From an uncultured Bacillota bacterium (lineage in GTDB: Bacteria > Bacillota > Clostridia > Peptostreptococcales > Anaerovoracaceae), in NCBI GenBank assembly GCA_958448635.1, contig CAUDEQ010000035.1, positions 1 to 19,963 of the forward strand: a stretch of 19,963 bases of DNA, given 5' to 3'. Numbering within the stretch: the first letter of the stretch is position 1; each line of letters begins with the position of its first letter. Under the pieces are notes generated by a model that made no database searches, was not told the DNA's origin, and worked only from the letters and a program-made list of their open reading frames with translations. A program made the position numbers and the translations under genes. This document shows, one piece after another, positions 8,234 through 16,321 of the stretch.

Positions 8234-8353
8234 CAGCGTCGCCACCTTTCTTCAATATCATTATCATTTATAACACCTTTTTATGAAGAAACTGTGACAG
8301 CTGTGGGTCAGTTTTCTAAAACAACAGGTCGCAGCATTTACATTATATGGAAT

Positions 8354-10171
8354 TTATTTTGCGAACTGGCTGTTGTACAGCTTTTCGTAAATGCCTCCCT
8401 GAGCCAGCAGACTTTCATGCGTACCCTGCTCAATTATGTCGCCGTGATCCATCACCAGTATGTGATCGGCATCCCTGATGGTGGACAACCTGTGAGCTAT
8501 GATGAAGCTGGTCCTGCCCTGCATCAGATTTGACATGGCCTTTTGTATCAGGGTTTCGGTTCTCGTATCTACGGAGCTTGTCGCCTCATCGAGTATGAGT
8601 ATCGGCGCATCTGCCAGGAATGCTCTGGCAATGGTGATGAGCTGCTTCTGCCCCTGCGATATGTTGGAGGCCTCCTCGTTTATTTCCATATCGTAGCCCT
8701 TCGGCTGAGTTCTGATGAAGTGGTCTATGTGAGCAGCCTTAGCCGCTTCCTCCACCTGGCTGTCGGTAGCTTTACTGCTGCCGTATCTGATATTCTCTCT
8801 CACCGTATCGTTATACAGCCATGTATCCTGAAGCACCATTGCAAACAGCTCCCTGAGGTTTTCTCTGCTCAGATCCGTGATATCCGTATCGTCTATGGTT
8901 ATCCTGCCGCCGTCCAGCTCGTAGAATCTCATCAGAAGCTTCACTATGGTGGTCTTCCCTGCACCTGTATGGCCTACGATGGCAACTCTCTGCCCCGGCT
9001 TCGCATCAAAAGTGAAGTTGTTGATGACAGGCTCACCCTCCTTATATCCAAAGCTGACATTCTCAAAAGAAACGTGCCCCTTTGCATCTGCCGCATCTAT
9101 ATGAGCTGCCGGTTCCTTGTCAAGGTCTTTTTCCTCTTCCTCATCTATCAACTCGAAGATACGCTCTGCCGCAGCAGCTGCCGACTGGAACTGATTGATG
9201 ATGCTTGCCAGCTGCGAAACAGGCTGATTGAAATTCCTGACGTACTGTATGAACGCCTGTATATCGCCGATGGATACTCTGCCGTTTATGGCCAGAAATC
9301 CGCCCAGCAGACAGACAACCACGTAGGAAAGGTTTCCTATGAGAACGGTGGCCGGCTGCATTATACCCGATATGAACTGTGATTTCCATGCCGCCTCGCA
9401 GAGGCCGTCATTGTACTCGTCAAATGTTTTTTCGGATTCATCCTCTCTGTTGAATGCCTTTATTATCTCGTGGCCTGCGTACATCTCCTCCACGTGTCCG
9501 TTCACCAGTCCCAGATACTTCTGCTGGTTGCGGAAATGTCGCTGTGACTTCGACACCACCAGCTTGATGACCAGCATTGACAGCGGTATGCTGACAAGAG
9601 CAGCCAGAGTCATCACCACGTTTATCCTCAGCATCATTATCAGCGTTCCCGCCACGGTGGCCACGCTGCTTATGGCCATGGTAAGGCTGTTGCTCAGCGT
9701 CTGGTTTACCGTCTCTATATCGTTTACCATACGGCTCTGAAACTCACCGTGGGTCTTGCTGTCAAAATATTTCAGCGGAAGCCTATCCAGCTTCACGCTC
9801 ATTTCATTACGAAGAGTATATATTACCTTCTGCGATACATCCGCCATTATCCAACCCTGGAACGTACCGAAGGCGAGGCTCAGAAGATACATCGCCAACA
9901 AGGCCATCAGTATATTAAGAAGACCTCCAAAGTCTACTCCCGTGGCCGCCATTATCCCCTCCACCACCTTGTCGGTGGCAGCTCCCAGCACTGTAGGAGA
10001 TATTATCGTAAAGACCGTACTGAGTACGGCAAACAGAAATACCATGGCCACCCTGAACTTGTAAGGAGCCAGATATGAAAACAACGTTTTCATGGTCTTT
10101 CCGAAATTTTTCGCTTTCTCGGCGGGCATGGCAGCGCCATGGCCGGCCGGTCCTCCTTTACGTCCTGCCAT
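8354..10171 (-). CDS. ABC exporter half-transporter, consensus-site subunit
   Basis: A 605-residue half-transporter: six-helix type-IV membrane domain (about 35-330) followed by an ATPase domain (about 365-600). Motifs are Walker A GHTGAGKTT (400-408), Q-loop VLQDT, signature SQGQ (505-508) instead of SGGQ, Walker B ILILD528 with catalytic Glu529, and H-loop His560 (IIAHRLSTI). Intact Glu and His with a deviant signature are the hallmark of the catalytic partner in heterodimeric exporters such as TM287/288, LmrCD and BmrCD; this is the TM288-like half. An unusually Gly/Ala/Lys-rich N-terminus of about 20 residues precedes the first helix. Start ATG 10171 shares its A with the partner's TGA stop (TGATG) and follows AAAGGGGG. 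Likely exports drugs or lipids; substrate unknown. Confidence 0.93.
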   Translation of the reverse strand: MAGRKGGPAGHGAAMPAEKAKNFGKTMKTLFSYLAPYKFRVAMVFLFAVLSTVFTIISPTVLGAATDKVVEGIMAATGVDFGGLLNILMALLAMYLLSLAFGTFQGWIMADVSQKVIYTLRNEMSVKLDRLPLKYFDSKTHGEFQSRMVNDIETVNQTLSNSLTMAISSVATVAGTLIMMLRINVVMTLAALVSIPLSMLVIKLVVSKSQRHFRNQQKYLGLVNGHVEEMYAGHEIIKAFNREDESEKTFDEYNDGLCEAAWKSQFISGIMQPATVLIGNLSYVVVCLLGGFLAINGRVSIGDIQAFIQYVRNFNQPVSQLASIINQFQSAAAAAERIFELIDEEEEKDLDKEPAAHIDAADAKGHVSFENVSFGYKEGEPVINNFTFDAKPGQRVAIVGHTGAGKTTIVKLLMRFYELDGGRITIDDTDITDLSRENLRELFAMVLQDTWLYNDTVRENIRYGSSKATDSQVEEAAKAAHIDHFIRTQPKGYDMEINEEASNISQGQKQLITIARAFLADAPILILDEATSSVDTRTETLIQKAMSNLMQGRTSFIIAHRLSTIRDADHILVMDHGDIIEQGTHESLLAQGGIYEKLYNSQFAK

Positions 10172-11910
10172 CAGCTTCGCCCCCTTTCAAGCTCTTCCTC
10201 GCTGAGCTGCGACAAGGCTATTTCCTTATATATCCCGCAGCTTTCCATAAGCTGTTCATGAGTGCCCTTGCCCACCAGATGACCGTCATCCATGACAAGA
10301 ATCTGATCGGCATCCATGATGGTGTTTATTCTCTGGGCAACTATTATTATCGTGCTTTCGCCGACCTTTTCCCTCAGTGCCTCCCTCAGAGCCTTATCCG
10401 TCTTGAAGTCCAGCGCCGAAAAACTGTCGTCAAAAATGTATATCTTTGGCTGCTTTATCAGAGCTCTGGCTATGGAAAGTCTCTGCTTCTGACCTCCCGA
10501 TACGCTGCTGCCGCCCTGTGCTACCTCTTCATCAAAGCCCTTTTCCTTCTCCTCCACGAAGCCTTTGGCCTGAGCGGTTTCCACTGCCCTGAGCATATCC
10601 TCCGCATCGGCATCATCCTTGCCGTATCTCAGATTGCTGGCTATAGTTCCGGAAAACAGCACACCCTTCTGAGGAACGTATCCTATCTGCTCTCTCAGAT
10701 CGTGCTGCCTGATTTTTTTCACGTCTGTGCCGTCGATCAGAACGCTGCCCTCCGTAGCGTCATAAAATCTCGGTATCAGCTTTATAAGACTGGATTTGCC
10801 GCTTCCCGTTCCGCCTATTATCGCCGTAGTCTTTCCCGGCTCTGCCGTAAAGCTTATGTTTTCAAGAGTCTTTTCCTGAGCGTCAGGGTATGCAAAGCTC
10901 ACGTTGACGAAGTCCACCCTTCCCTTTGGAGTCTTCAGCTCTTCAGGCTCCTTAGGGTCCGTGATGGAAGGCTCTACCGCAAGTACACTGCCTATTCTCC
11001 TGGCTGATACTGCTGCCCTTGGCACCATTATGAACATCATCGTAACGAACAGGAACGACATTATCACATGCATCGCATATTGCAGATATGCGAGCATGTC
11101 GCCTATCATCAGGTTGTCTGCTTCTATGAGATGCGCACCTGCCCATATTATAAGTATTCCCACTGCGTTCATCACGAACATAAGAGATGGCATCATGAAT
11201 GACATCGCCTTGTTGACGAACAGATTCAGCTTCGTAAGAGAAGCATTGGCGTCGTCAAATCTGTCCTGCTCAAGCTTTTCCGTCGTAAACGCCCTTATTA
11301 CCAACATTCCCGACAGCCTCTCCTTCATTATCAGGTTGAGCCTGTCCAGCTTTTTTTGCAGCACCTCAAACTTAGGCAGCACCATGAGAAATGCCGTTGC
11401 CATGATGATGATTATCGCCAGCAGTGCCAGTCCCACTGTCCATGAAAGATCCACGCTCGTACTCAGCGCTCTCACCAACGCACCTATACCCATTATCGGG
11501 GCAAAAATCGCCAGACGAAGCAGCATCACCGTTGTCTGCTGTACAGTCTGTATGTCGTTGGTGGAACGTGTTATCAGCGATGCCGTGGAAAAGCTCTCCA
11601 GCTCTGCCGCCGAAAAGTTGGTCACCTTGCAGAAGAGCGCACGTCTGATGTCTCTCGATGACTTGGCTGCCGTTCTGGCAGCCAGAAAGCTTCCGCCCAT
11701 GGCGAATATCATCGTTCCTGCCGATATCCCCAGCATGATTATGCCCGTCGTCCAGATATACGCCATGTCTCCCTTCACTATTCCGAAGTCGATTATGTTT
11801 GCCATATACCCCGGCAGCGCCAGCTCGCACATCGCCTGTCCGAAAAGAAACAGGATTATAAGTATTATGTGCGGGATATACGGCTTGTAATATTTCAATA
11901 CCATTTTCAT
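10171..11910 (-). CDS. ABC exporter half-transporter, degenerate-site subunit
   Basis: The first-translated partner of the heterodimer, 579 aa, six membrane helices (about 12-300) then the ATPase domain (from about 330). It has Walker A GGTGSGKSS and a canonical VSGGQKQR signature. The residue after the Walker B Asp is Asp (IYIFDDS, about residue 495) instead of catalytic Glu, and the H-loop His is Gln (VAQRINTI). These changes make its own ATP site non-hydrolytic, as in TM287/LmrC, while its SGGQ completes the active site of the other subunit. ATG 11910 is preferred because GGAAGGGG lies 8 nt before it, whereas it is only 2 nt from the ATG at 11916. Divergent from birA; no regulator gene of its own is nearby. 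Confidence 0.92.
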   Translation of the reverse strand: MKMVLKYYKPYIPHIILIILFLFGQAMCELALPGYMANIIDFGIVKGDMAYIWTTGIIMLGISAGTMIFAMGGSFLAARTAAKSSRDIRRALFCKVTNFSAAELESFSTASLITRSTNDIQTVQQTTVMLLRLAIFAPIMGIGALVRALSTSVDLSWTVGLALLAIIIIMATAFLMVLPKFEVLQKKLDRLNLIMKERLSGMLVIRAFTTEKLEQDRFDDANASLTKLNLFVNKAMSFMMPSLMFVMNAVGILIIWAGAHLIEADNLMIGDMLAYLQYAMHVIMSFLFVTMMFIMVPRAAVSARRIGSVLAVEPSITDPKEPEELKTPKGRVDFVNVSFAYPDAQEKTLENISFTAEPGKTTAIIGGTGSGKSSLIKLIPRFYDATEGSVLIDGTDVKKIRQHDLREQIGYVPQKGVLFSGTIASNLRYGKDDADAEDMLRAVETAQAKGFVEEKEKGFDEEVAQGGSSVSGGQKQRLSIARALIKQPKIYIFDDSFSALDFKTDKALREALREKVGESTIIIVAQRINTIMDADQILVMDDGHLVGKGTHEQLMESCGIYKEIALSQLSEEELERGRS

Positions 11911-11971
11911 ATACATTACCCCTTCCCGGTATCATATCAGGCAATCTGCAGCCTCAGAGGCTTTCAGGCAG

Positions 11972-12001
11972 ATTATACCGTAACTTTTATTTTATTCCTA
12001 A
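11972..12001 (-). promoter_or_regulatory. Possible promoter of the ABC exporter operon
   Basis: A perfect TATAAT on the minus strand (11972-11977) about 60 bp before the exporter start. The -35 position offers only TTAGGA (11996-12001, 18-bp spacer), so the call rests mainly on the -10 box. Confidence 0.35.
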
Positions 12002-12080
12002 AGCCAAGGATTGGCAACATGTCTGCCTGCATTTCACACAACTTTCATACTGACGCCAAAGACCTGCCATATTCGCCCAT

Positions 12081-12133
12081 GGTTAACAATCGGCTTTTTA
12101 TAGTTGACAATCCTTTTGCCATGGATTACAATC
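12081..12133 (+). promoter_or_regulatory. birA-bioY promoter with three 21-bp phased boxes
   Basis: A strong promoter, TTGACA (12104-12109), 17 bp, TACAAT (12127-12132). Superimposed are three direct near-repeats, GGTTAACAATC (12081-12091), AGTTGACAATC (12102-12112) and GGATTACAATC (12123-12133), each starting exactly 21 bp after the previous one. The second covers the -35 and the third covers the -10. GTTAACAAT resembles the half-site I recall for Firmicutes BirA operators, which are normally inverted pairs; here the order is direct. Binding by BirA is an inference from position. Confidence 0.6.
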
Positions 12134-12173
12134 AATTAGCGTAAATAACAATATTATTCAAAAGGAGAACACA

Positions 12174-13151
12174 ATGTCTGTAAAGGAAGCTGTTTTATCT
12201 TCACTTATAAAAAACGCCGGCTCCTTCATCTCCGGTGAGGAGCTTTCCAACTCTATGGATGTTTCCAGGACAGCCATATGGAAGGCAATCAAGGCACTGA
12301 AAGACGAGGGTCATATTATCGAGGCGGTGACCAACAAGGGCTACATGCTGGTCAGCACCAGCGACCTTGTTACGGAAACCTCTCTCAGGGAAGCCCTGCC
12401 GGATAAATACAAGGGCAACTGCATACAAATATACAATACTCTGGGCTCCACCAACACCCATGCCAAGCATCTCGCCCTTGACGGAGCACCTCACGGAACG
12501 GTGGTTCTCGCCCATCAGCAAACAGAAGGCAAGGGCAGACTGGGCAGGAGCTTTGACTCCCCGCTCAGCGGAATATATCTTTCAATGGTGATAAAGCCCT
12601 CCTTTGATCCGATGCTGTCCACCCTCATCACCAATGCCGCTGCAGTAGCTGTATCCGAGGCCATCGATGAGGTCTGTGGGCTGGAGTCACGGATAAAGTG
12701 GGTAAACGATATATACATATCCGGCAAAAAGGTCTGCGGTATCCTCAGCGAGGGTCTCACCGATTTTGAAACGGGGCAGATCGAGAGCATCATCGTAGGC
12801 ATAGGTATCAACACCTCTTCTGAGGCTCTGCCGGAAAGCCTGCGTGATATTGCCGGCGCTGTAGATGGCGACTATTCCAAGGCATCGCTGGCTGCCGCAG
12901 TGATATCGAAGGCTCTGAATTACATCGATTCTCTTGAAAGCCGAAGCTTCATGGCAGCATATAAAGAGAGAAATCTCGTGGTTGGCAAAACTGTCACGGT
13001 CTACAAGGGAATATATAAAAACGACCCGTCGGAGGTGCCTTCATTTTCCGCTCGCGTTCTGGATATAGATGATGACGGCGGGCTTGTAGTTCTGTATTCA
13101 GACGGATCAAGAGAAACATTAACTTCAGGAGAAATTTCTATAAGGTGGTAA
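12174..13151 (+). CDS. birA: Bifunctional biotin-protein ligase / biotin repressor
   Basis: A group-II biotin-[acetyl-CoA-carboxylase] ligase, 325 aa. Residues 1-60 form a winged helix (helix-turn-helix around SNSMDVSRTAIWKAIKAL) that lets the protein act as transcriptional repressor. The ligase domain has the biotinyl-AMP loop GKGRLGR (119-125), KWVND (175-179), Lys185 in GKKVCGIL and GIGIN (209-213), followed by a C-terminal SH3-like domain. It activates biotin to biotinyl-AMP, attaches it to carboxylase carriers, and as holo-repressor shuts biotin genes. AAAGGAG precedes the ATG. bioY starts 4 bp after its stop, so the repressor is probably autoregulated with the transporter. Confidence 0.97.
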   Translation: MSVKEAVLSSLIKNAGSFISGEELSNSMDVSRTAIWKAIKALKDEGHIIEAVTNKGYMLVSTSDLVTETSLREALPDKYKGNCIQIYNTLGSTNTHAKHLALDGAPHGTVVLAHQQTEGKGRLGRSFDSPLSGIYLSMVIKPSFDPMLSTLITNAAAVAVSEAIDEVCGLESRIKWVNDIYISGKKVCGILSEGLTDFETGQIESIIVGIGINTSSEALPESLRDIAGAVDGDYSKASLAAAVISKALNYIDSLESRSFMAAYKERNLVVGKTVTVYKGIYKNDPSEVPSFSARVLDIDDDGGLVVLYSDGSRETLTSGEISIRW

Positions 13152-13155
13152 TAAA

Positions 13156-13794
13156 ATGTCTAACAATCAACGCTATTCAAAAACTACGTATCTGGTGCTG
13201 TGCGGTCTCTTTGCCGCACTTATGGCAATATGCTCATATATAACCATTCCCCTGCCCTTTACTCCTGTTCCCATAAATCTGGGAACGCTGGGAGTTTTTC
13301 TGGCCGGCGGTATTCTGGGCAGAAAATACGGCTCTGTATGTGTGGCGGTATACATACTGATGGGTGCTGTAGGCATACCTGTGTTTTCAGGCTTTCAAGG
13401 CGGTCTCAATGTCCTCGTCGGTCCTACCGGCGGCTACATAATAGGATATCTGGCTGCGGCCTTCACCATCGGAGCCATCATCGACAGCTATTTGAAAAAG
13501 AACAGCATGTCAGCATTGCCGTCAGGCGCCGATGCTTCCGACGATACTCCGGATAAGACTGCTGCCACAGGCGGCAGCACATCTAAAAAAAGAATATTTA
13601 TCATATGCGCCTGTTCCATGACTGCCGGTCTTGTGGTATGCTATATATTAGGTACGGTGTGGTTCATGATCCTCATGGATACGAGTCTGTGGGCATCGCT
13701 GGTGGCATGTGTGTTCCCGTTCATTCCGGGAGATATAATAAAGATCGCTGCCGGTTCACTGCTCGTTGGAAAGCTCCGACCTCTGATATTCTAA
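13156..13794 (+). CDS. bioY: Biotin ECF transporter S component
   Basis: BioY, 212 aa, the membrane subunit that binds biotin and delivers it to an energy-coupling-factor module (not in this window). Family motifs are seen: PFTPVPINLGTLGVFLAGG, the GGLNVLVGPTGGY block at about 83-94 and FIPGDIIK near the C-terminus; about six helices. Unusual is a hydrophilic Ser/Asp/Thr/Gly-rich stretch at about 116-145 between the fourth and fifth helices, which lengthens the protein over a typical BioY of about 190 residues. It starts 4 bp after birA, so uptake and its regulator are one transcription unit. No biotin synthesis genes lie nearby, consistent with, but not proof of, dependence on salvage. Confidence 0.95.
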   Translation: MSNNQRYSKTTYLVLCGLFAALMAICSYITIPLPFTPVPINLGTLGVFLAGGILGRKYGSVCVAVYILMGAVGIPVFSGFQGGLNVLVGPTGGYIIGYLAAAFTIGAIIDSYLKKNSMSALPSGADASDDTPDKTAATGGSTSKKRIFIICACSMTAGLVVCYILGTVWFMILMDTSLWASLVACVFPFIPGDIIKIAAGSLLVGKLRPLIF

Positions 13795-13833
13795 GCATTG
13801 AATTTTGACCATTGAATTGAGAAGTGAGCCTTT

Positions 13834-14964
13834 ATGAAAAAGAAATATTTGATTGCAGCCATAATCATACTTCTGCTGGCAGCATGCTCTGTATATGCTA
13901 TCAGAAGCTTTTCATCCGACAGAGAAACGGATGACAGTCTGTCTGCTCCGGACAGCGGCCAACGTGCAGACGAAATAATCTCAAAAATGACTCTGGAGGA
14001 AAAAGTCGGACAGATGTTCATGGGCTGCTTTTACAGCTATACTCCCTCGGTGGAGACTGTAGACGAATACCATCTGGGAGGTGTGCTGCTGTTCAGACCC
14101 AGCTTCACAGATACTCCACGGGAAAACCTGACAGCCAGGATCGCTGCCATAGACGGCGTATGCGATATAGCCCCCGTAACTGCCGTAGATGAGGAGGGCG
14201 GCTCCGTCGTGAGGGTAAGCTCCAGTACATACTACCGTAGCGAGCCATTCAAATCGCCTCAGAGACTCTTTGCCGAGGGCGGCATGAATGCGGTTATTTC
14301 AGAGACTCATGAAAAGAACAGGCTTCTCAAAAGCTTAGGTATAGATATGAATCTGGCTCCTGTATGCGATATCTGTACTGACCCCAAGAATTTCATGTAC
14401 TCCAGAAGTCTTGCTCAGGATGCCGATACTACGGCTGACTTTGCAGCCAAAACTGTTGAGGCATGCATCGAGGACGAGATCGCATGCAGTCTGAAGCATT
14501 TCCCCGGCTACGGAAGCGCTGCGGACACCCATACCGGCTCTGCAGTGGACAGCAGATCTCTTGAGCAGCTGCGTAACAATGATCTGATACCTTTCTCCGC
14601 AGGTATAAAGGCCGGAGCACATTCCGTGTTGGTATCTCATAACATCGTTTCTTCCATTGACAGCTCGCTGCCGGCATCGCTGTCTCCCGAAGTACATAAG
14701 CTGCTGAGAAATGAGCTTGACTTTGATGGCGTGGTCATAACGGACGATCTTGTCATGGGCGCCGTGACAAACTACGGCTCCAAGGCTGAAATAGCCATTC
14801 TGGCTGTTCAGGCAGGCAATGATCTCTTGTGTACCGGAGACTATTCTGTGCAGATCCCTGCCGTAATCTCAGCTGTAAACGATGGCATCATCAGCGAAAA
14901 GAGAATTGATAGATCTGTGAAAAGAATCCTTATGATGAAGCTCCGTCTGGGTGTTATATCATAA
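13834..14964 (+). CDS. GH3 beta-N-acetylhexosaminidase-like lipoprotein
   Basis: A secreted glycoside hydrolase family 3 protein of 376 residues, NagZ-like. The N-terminus is a lipoprotein signal (MKKK, hydrophobic core, lipobox LAAC with Cys18), so it is predicted to be anchored outside the membrane. The barrel carries the NagZ-type motif KHFPGYG (221-227) and the Asp-His catalytic dyad as Asp231-Thr-His233, with nucleophile Asp304 in VITDDLVMGA. In the family this removes N-acetylglucosamine from muropeptides or other glycans. There is no second (C-terminal) GH3 domain. It follows bioY by 39 bp and may be on the same transcript, though functionally unrelated. The ribosome site is weak (AAGTGAG), and the CATTGAATT repeated at 13797 and 13812 precedes it. 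Confidence 0.87.
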   Translation: MKKKYLIAAIIILLLAACSVYAIRSFSSDRETDDSLSAPDSGQRADEIISKMTLEEKVGQMFMGCFYSYTPSVETVDEYHLGGVLLFRPSFTDTPRENLTARIAAIDGVCDIAPVTAVDEEGGSVVRVSSSTYYRSEPFKSPQRLFAEGGMNAVISETHEKNRLLKSLGIDMNLAPVCDICTDPKNFMYSRSLAQDADTTADFAAKTVEACIEDEIACSLKHFPGYGSAADTHTGSAVDSRSLEQLRNNDLIPFSAGIKAGAHSVLVSHNIVSSIDSSLPASLSPEVHKLLRNELDFDGVVITDDLVMGAVTNYGSKAEIAILAVQAGNDLLCTGDYSVQIPAVISAVNDGIISEKRIDRSVKRILMMKLRLGVIS

Positions 14965-15091
14965 TTCTAACATGGTGTTTTCAACAAGTCTTCACAATGC
15001 TTTCCTTAAACCGGCATATTAAGTTGCTATTATAAGGGCGTGACAAGAGAACACCTCCTACACAAAATAATGAATAATGATGAAAAAACCG

Positions 15092-15154
15092 AAAGAAGAC
15101 CTCGGGAAATGATATGCCACCGCTCTGGCTCTCCTTCTCCAAGAGGTCTTCTTT
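15092..15154. terminator. Convergent terminator with a very long loop
   Basis: Between the convergent GH3 and exchanger genes lies a perfect 12-bp inverted repeat (15092-15103 with 15143-15154) followed by T-rich tails on both strands. The loop is 39 bases and contains a smaller hairpin, GCCA at 15116 with TGGC ending at 15129. It most likely stops both transcripts. The remaining bases of this 215-bp gap show no gene I can support. Confidence 0.6.
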
Positions 15155-15179
15155 TGTTTTTGAATTGCTTTTCTTTCAT

Positions 15180-16133
15180 CTATATCAGTACGATGGTGAA
15201 ATACAGCACATAGCACACAAGCATCAGTATTCCGGAAACTCTCCCCAGCCTTTGCTTCGCCGCACAGCATACCAGCAGCAGGGCTGCCGCTCCTATGGCT
15301 ACTGCCGTATCCAGCATGAACGGTCTTGCAAAGGTTATCGGGATTATCAGAGATGAGGTTCCCACTACGAACAGTATGTTGAAGATATTGCTTCCAACGA
15401 TGTTTCCTATGGCTATATCAGCATTGCCCTTTCTGGCTGCTATCACAGACGTCACCAGCTCAGGAAGCGATGTTCCAAGAGCCACTATGGTCAACCCTAT
15501 GAATCTTTCGCTGAGCCCGAAAGTCCTTGCCAGCTCGCTGGCCGCATCTACCGCCACATTACTGCCTGCGATAATCAGCACCAGCCCGATGGCTATAAAC
15601 AGCAGTGCCTTGGCAATTGATATGTCGCTGCAGCCCTGCTCCTCTGACGCCTCGCCGCCCTCAGCTGTAAGCTCAGGCTGCTTCTTTGAAAGGATGAAAA
15701 GATACGTCAGGTACAGTATGAATGCTGCCCAGAGTATGATGCCCTCCACGAAGGTCACTGTTCCGTTCATTCCCATTACCATCAGCAATACAGTTACCGC
15801 TATCATAAACGGAATTTCGTATTTTATCGTTGTCTTTCCCACCTTCAGCGGGGTTATCAGAGACGATATACCCAAGATGATAAGTATATTAAGGATGTTG
15901 CTTCCCACTATATTCCCTATGGTTATATCGGCACTGCCTTTCAATGCTGCGGATATACTCACCGCCGCCTCCGGCGCACTGGTTCCCATTGCCACTATGG
16001 TCAGTCCTATGACAAGCTGCGGGATCCCCAGCTTACCGGCGATCCCTGCTGCGCCGTCCACGAACCAGTCAGCGCCCTTGATAAGCATAACGAAGCCTAT
16101 CGCAAGCAGTATTACATGAAGTACTGCACTCAT
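15180..16133 (-). CDS. Na+/Ca2+ exchanger of the CaCA family (YrbG-like)
   Basis: A 317-residue membrane antiporter made of two inverted homologous halves of about five helices each, joined by an acidic cytoplasmic loop (about 150-170). Both alpha-repeats are clear: VAMGTSAPEA (48-57) with GNIVGSN (73-79), and VALGTSLPEL (218-227) with GNIVGSN (243-249). The ion-binding glutamates would be Glu55 and Glu225. Known relatives exchange Na+ or H+ for Ca2+; the ion here is not proven. AAGGAGG lies 9 nt before the ATG. Upstream are an unusual short ORF that ends on this ribosome site, an intrinsic terminator and a promoter, which together suggest attenuation or leader-peptide control. Confidence 0.93.
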   Translation of the reverse strand: MSAVLHVILLAIGFVMLIKGADWFVDGAAGIAGKLGIPQLVIGLTIVAMGTSAPEAAVSISAALKGSADITIGNIVGSNILNILIILGISSLITPLKVGKTTIKYEIPFMIAVTVLLMVMGMNGTVTFVEGIILWAAFILYLTYLFILSKKQPELTAEGGEASEEQGCSDISIAKALLFIAIGLVLIIAGSNVAVDAASELARTFGLSERFIGLTIVALGTSLPELVTSVIAARKGNADIAIGNIVGSNIFNILFVVGTSSLIIPITFARPFMLDTAVAIGAAALLLVCCAAKQRLGRVSGILMLVCYVLYFTIVLI

Positions 16134-16139
16134 CAGTAT

Positions 16140-16244
16140 TTACCTCCTTATAAGCTCCCGGCCTGATCGAGGCCGATATATTTTAAAATGTGATTTTTTT
16201 GTTACCCATGCGTTTGTTACCCATGCGGCATTTTGAGCCTCCAT
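16140..16244 (-). CDS. Putative 34-codon upstream ORF of the exchanger
   Basis: A short ORF starting at ATG 16244, with GGAGGA four to five bases before it. It reads MEAQNAAWVTNAWVTKK, then a basic C-terminal half rich in Arg and Lys, and ends ...ELIRR-stop. The stop TAA (16140-16142) directly follows the AGGAGG that is the exchanger's own Shine-Dalgarno, 6 bases before its ATG, so ribosomes finishing the short ORF would unmask or occupy that site. It contains an in-frame 15-bp duplication (AWVT x2). Whether it is translated is unknown; it may be a leader peptide or chance. Confidence 0.35.
   Translation of the reverse strand: MEAQNAAWVTNAWVTKKSHFKIYRPRSGRELIRR
16198..16227. repeat. Perfect 15-bp tandem duplication
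   Basis: TTTGTTACCCATGCG occurs twice back to back (16198-16212, 16213-16227). Its 15-base period preserves the frame of the upstream ORF on the minus strand, adding five codons. Confidence 0.9.
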
Positions 16245-16281
16245 TGTTCCTCCAATAAAGAAAGACGATTTACCATGTTAT

Positions 16282-16321
16282 AAAAAAAGACTCTGCCACA
16301 ATAAATGATTATGGCAAAGTC
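16282..16321 (-). terminator. Intrinsic terminator in the exchanger 5' region
   Basis: On the minus strand a 10-bp stem with one mismatch (GACTTTGCCA at 16321-16312, TGGCAGAGTC at 16298-16289) is followed at once by seven T (16288-16282). It lies 150 bp before the exchanger and 220 bp after glmL, so it either ends the glmL transcript or acts as an attenuator for the exchanger. Confidence 0.75.

Noticed and set aside
8246..8353. Promoter or terminator between the exporter genes and the DUF4825-like gene
   Set aside because: A TATAAT-like box has no matching -35, and the CTG/CAG hairpin is bulged and lacks a T-run.
10904..11890. 328-codon + strand frame opposite the ABC subunit
   Set aside because: Shadow frame of a well-supported exporter gene; no start signals.
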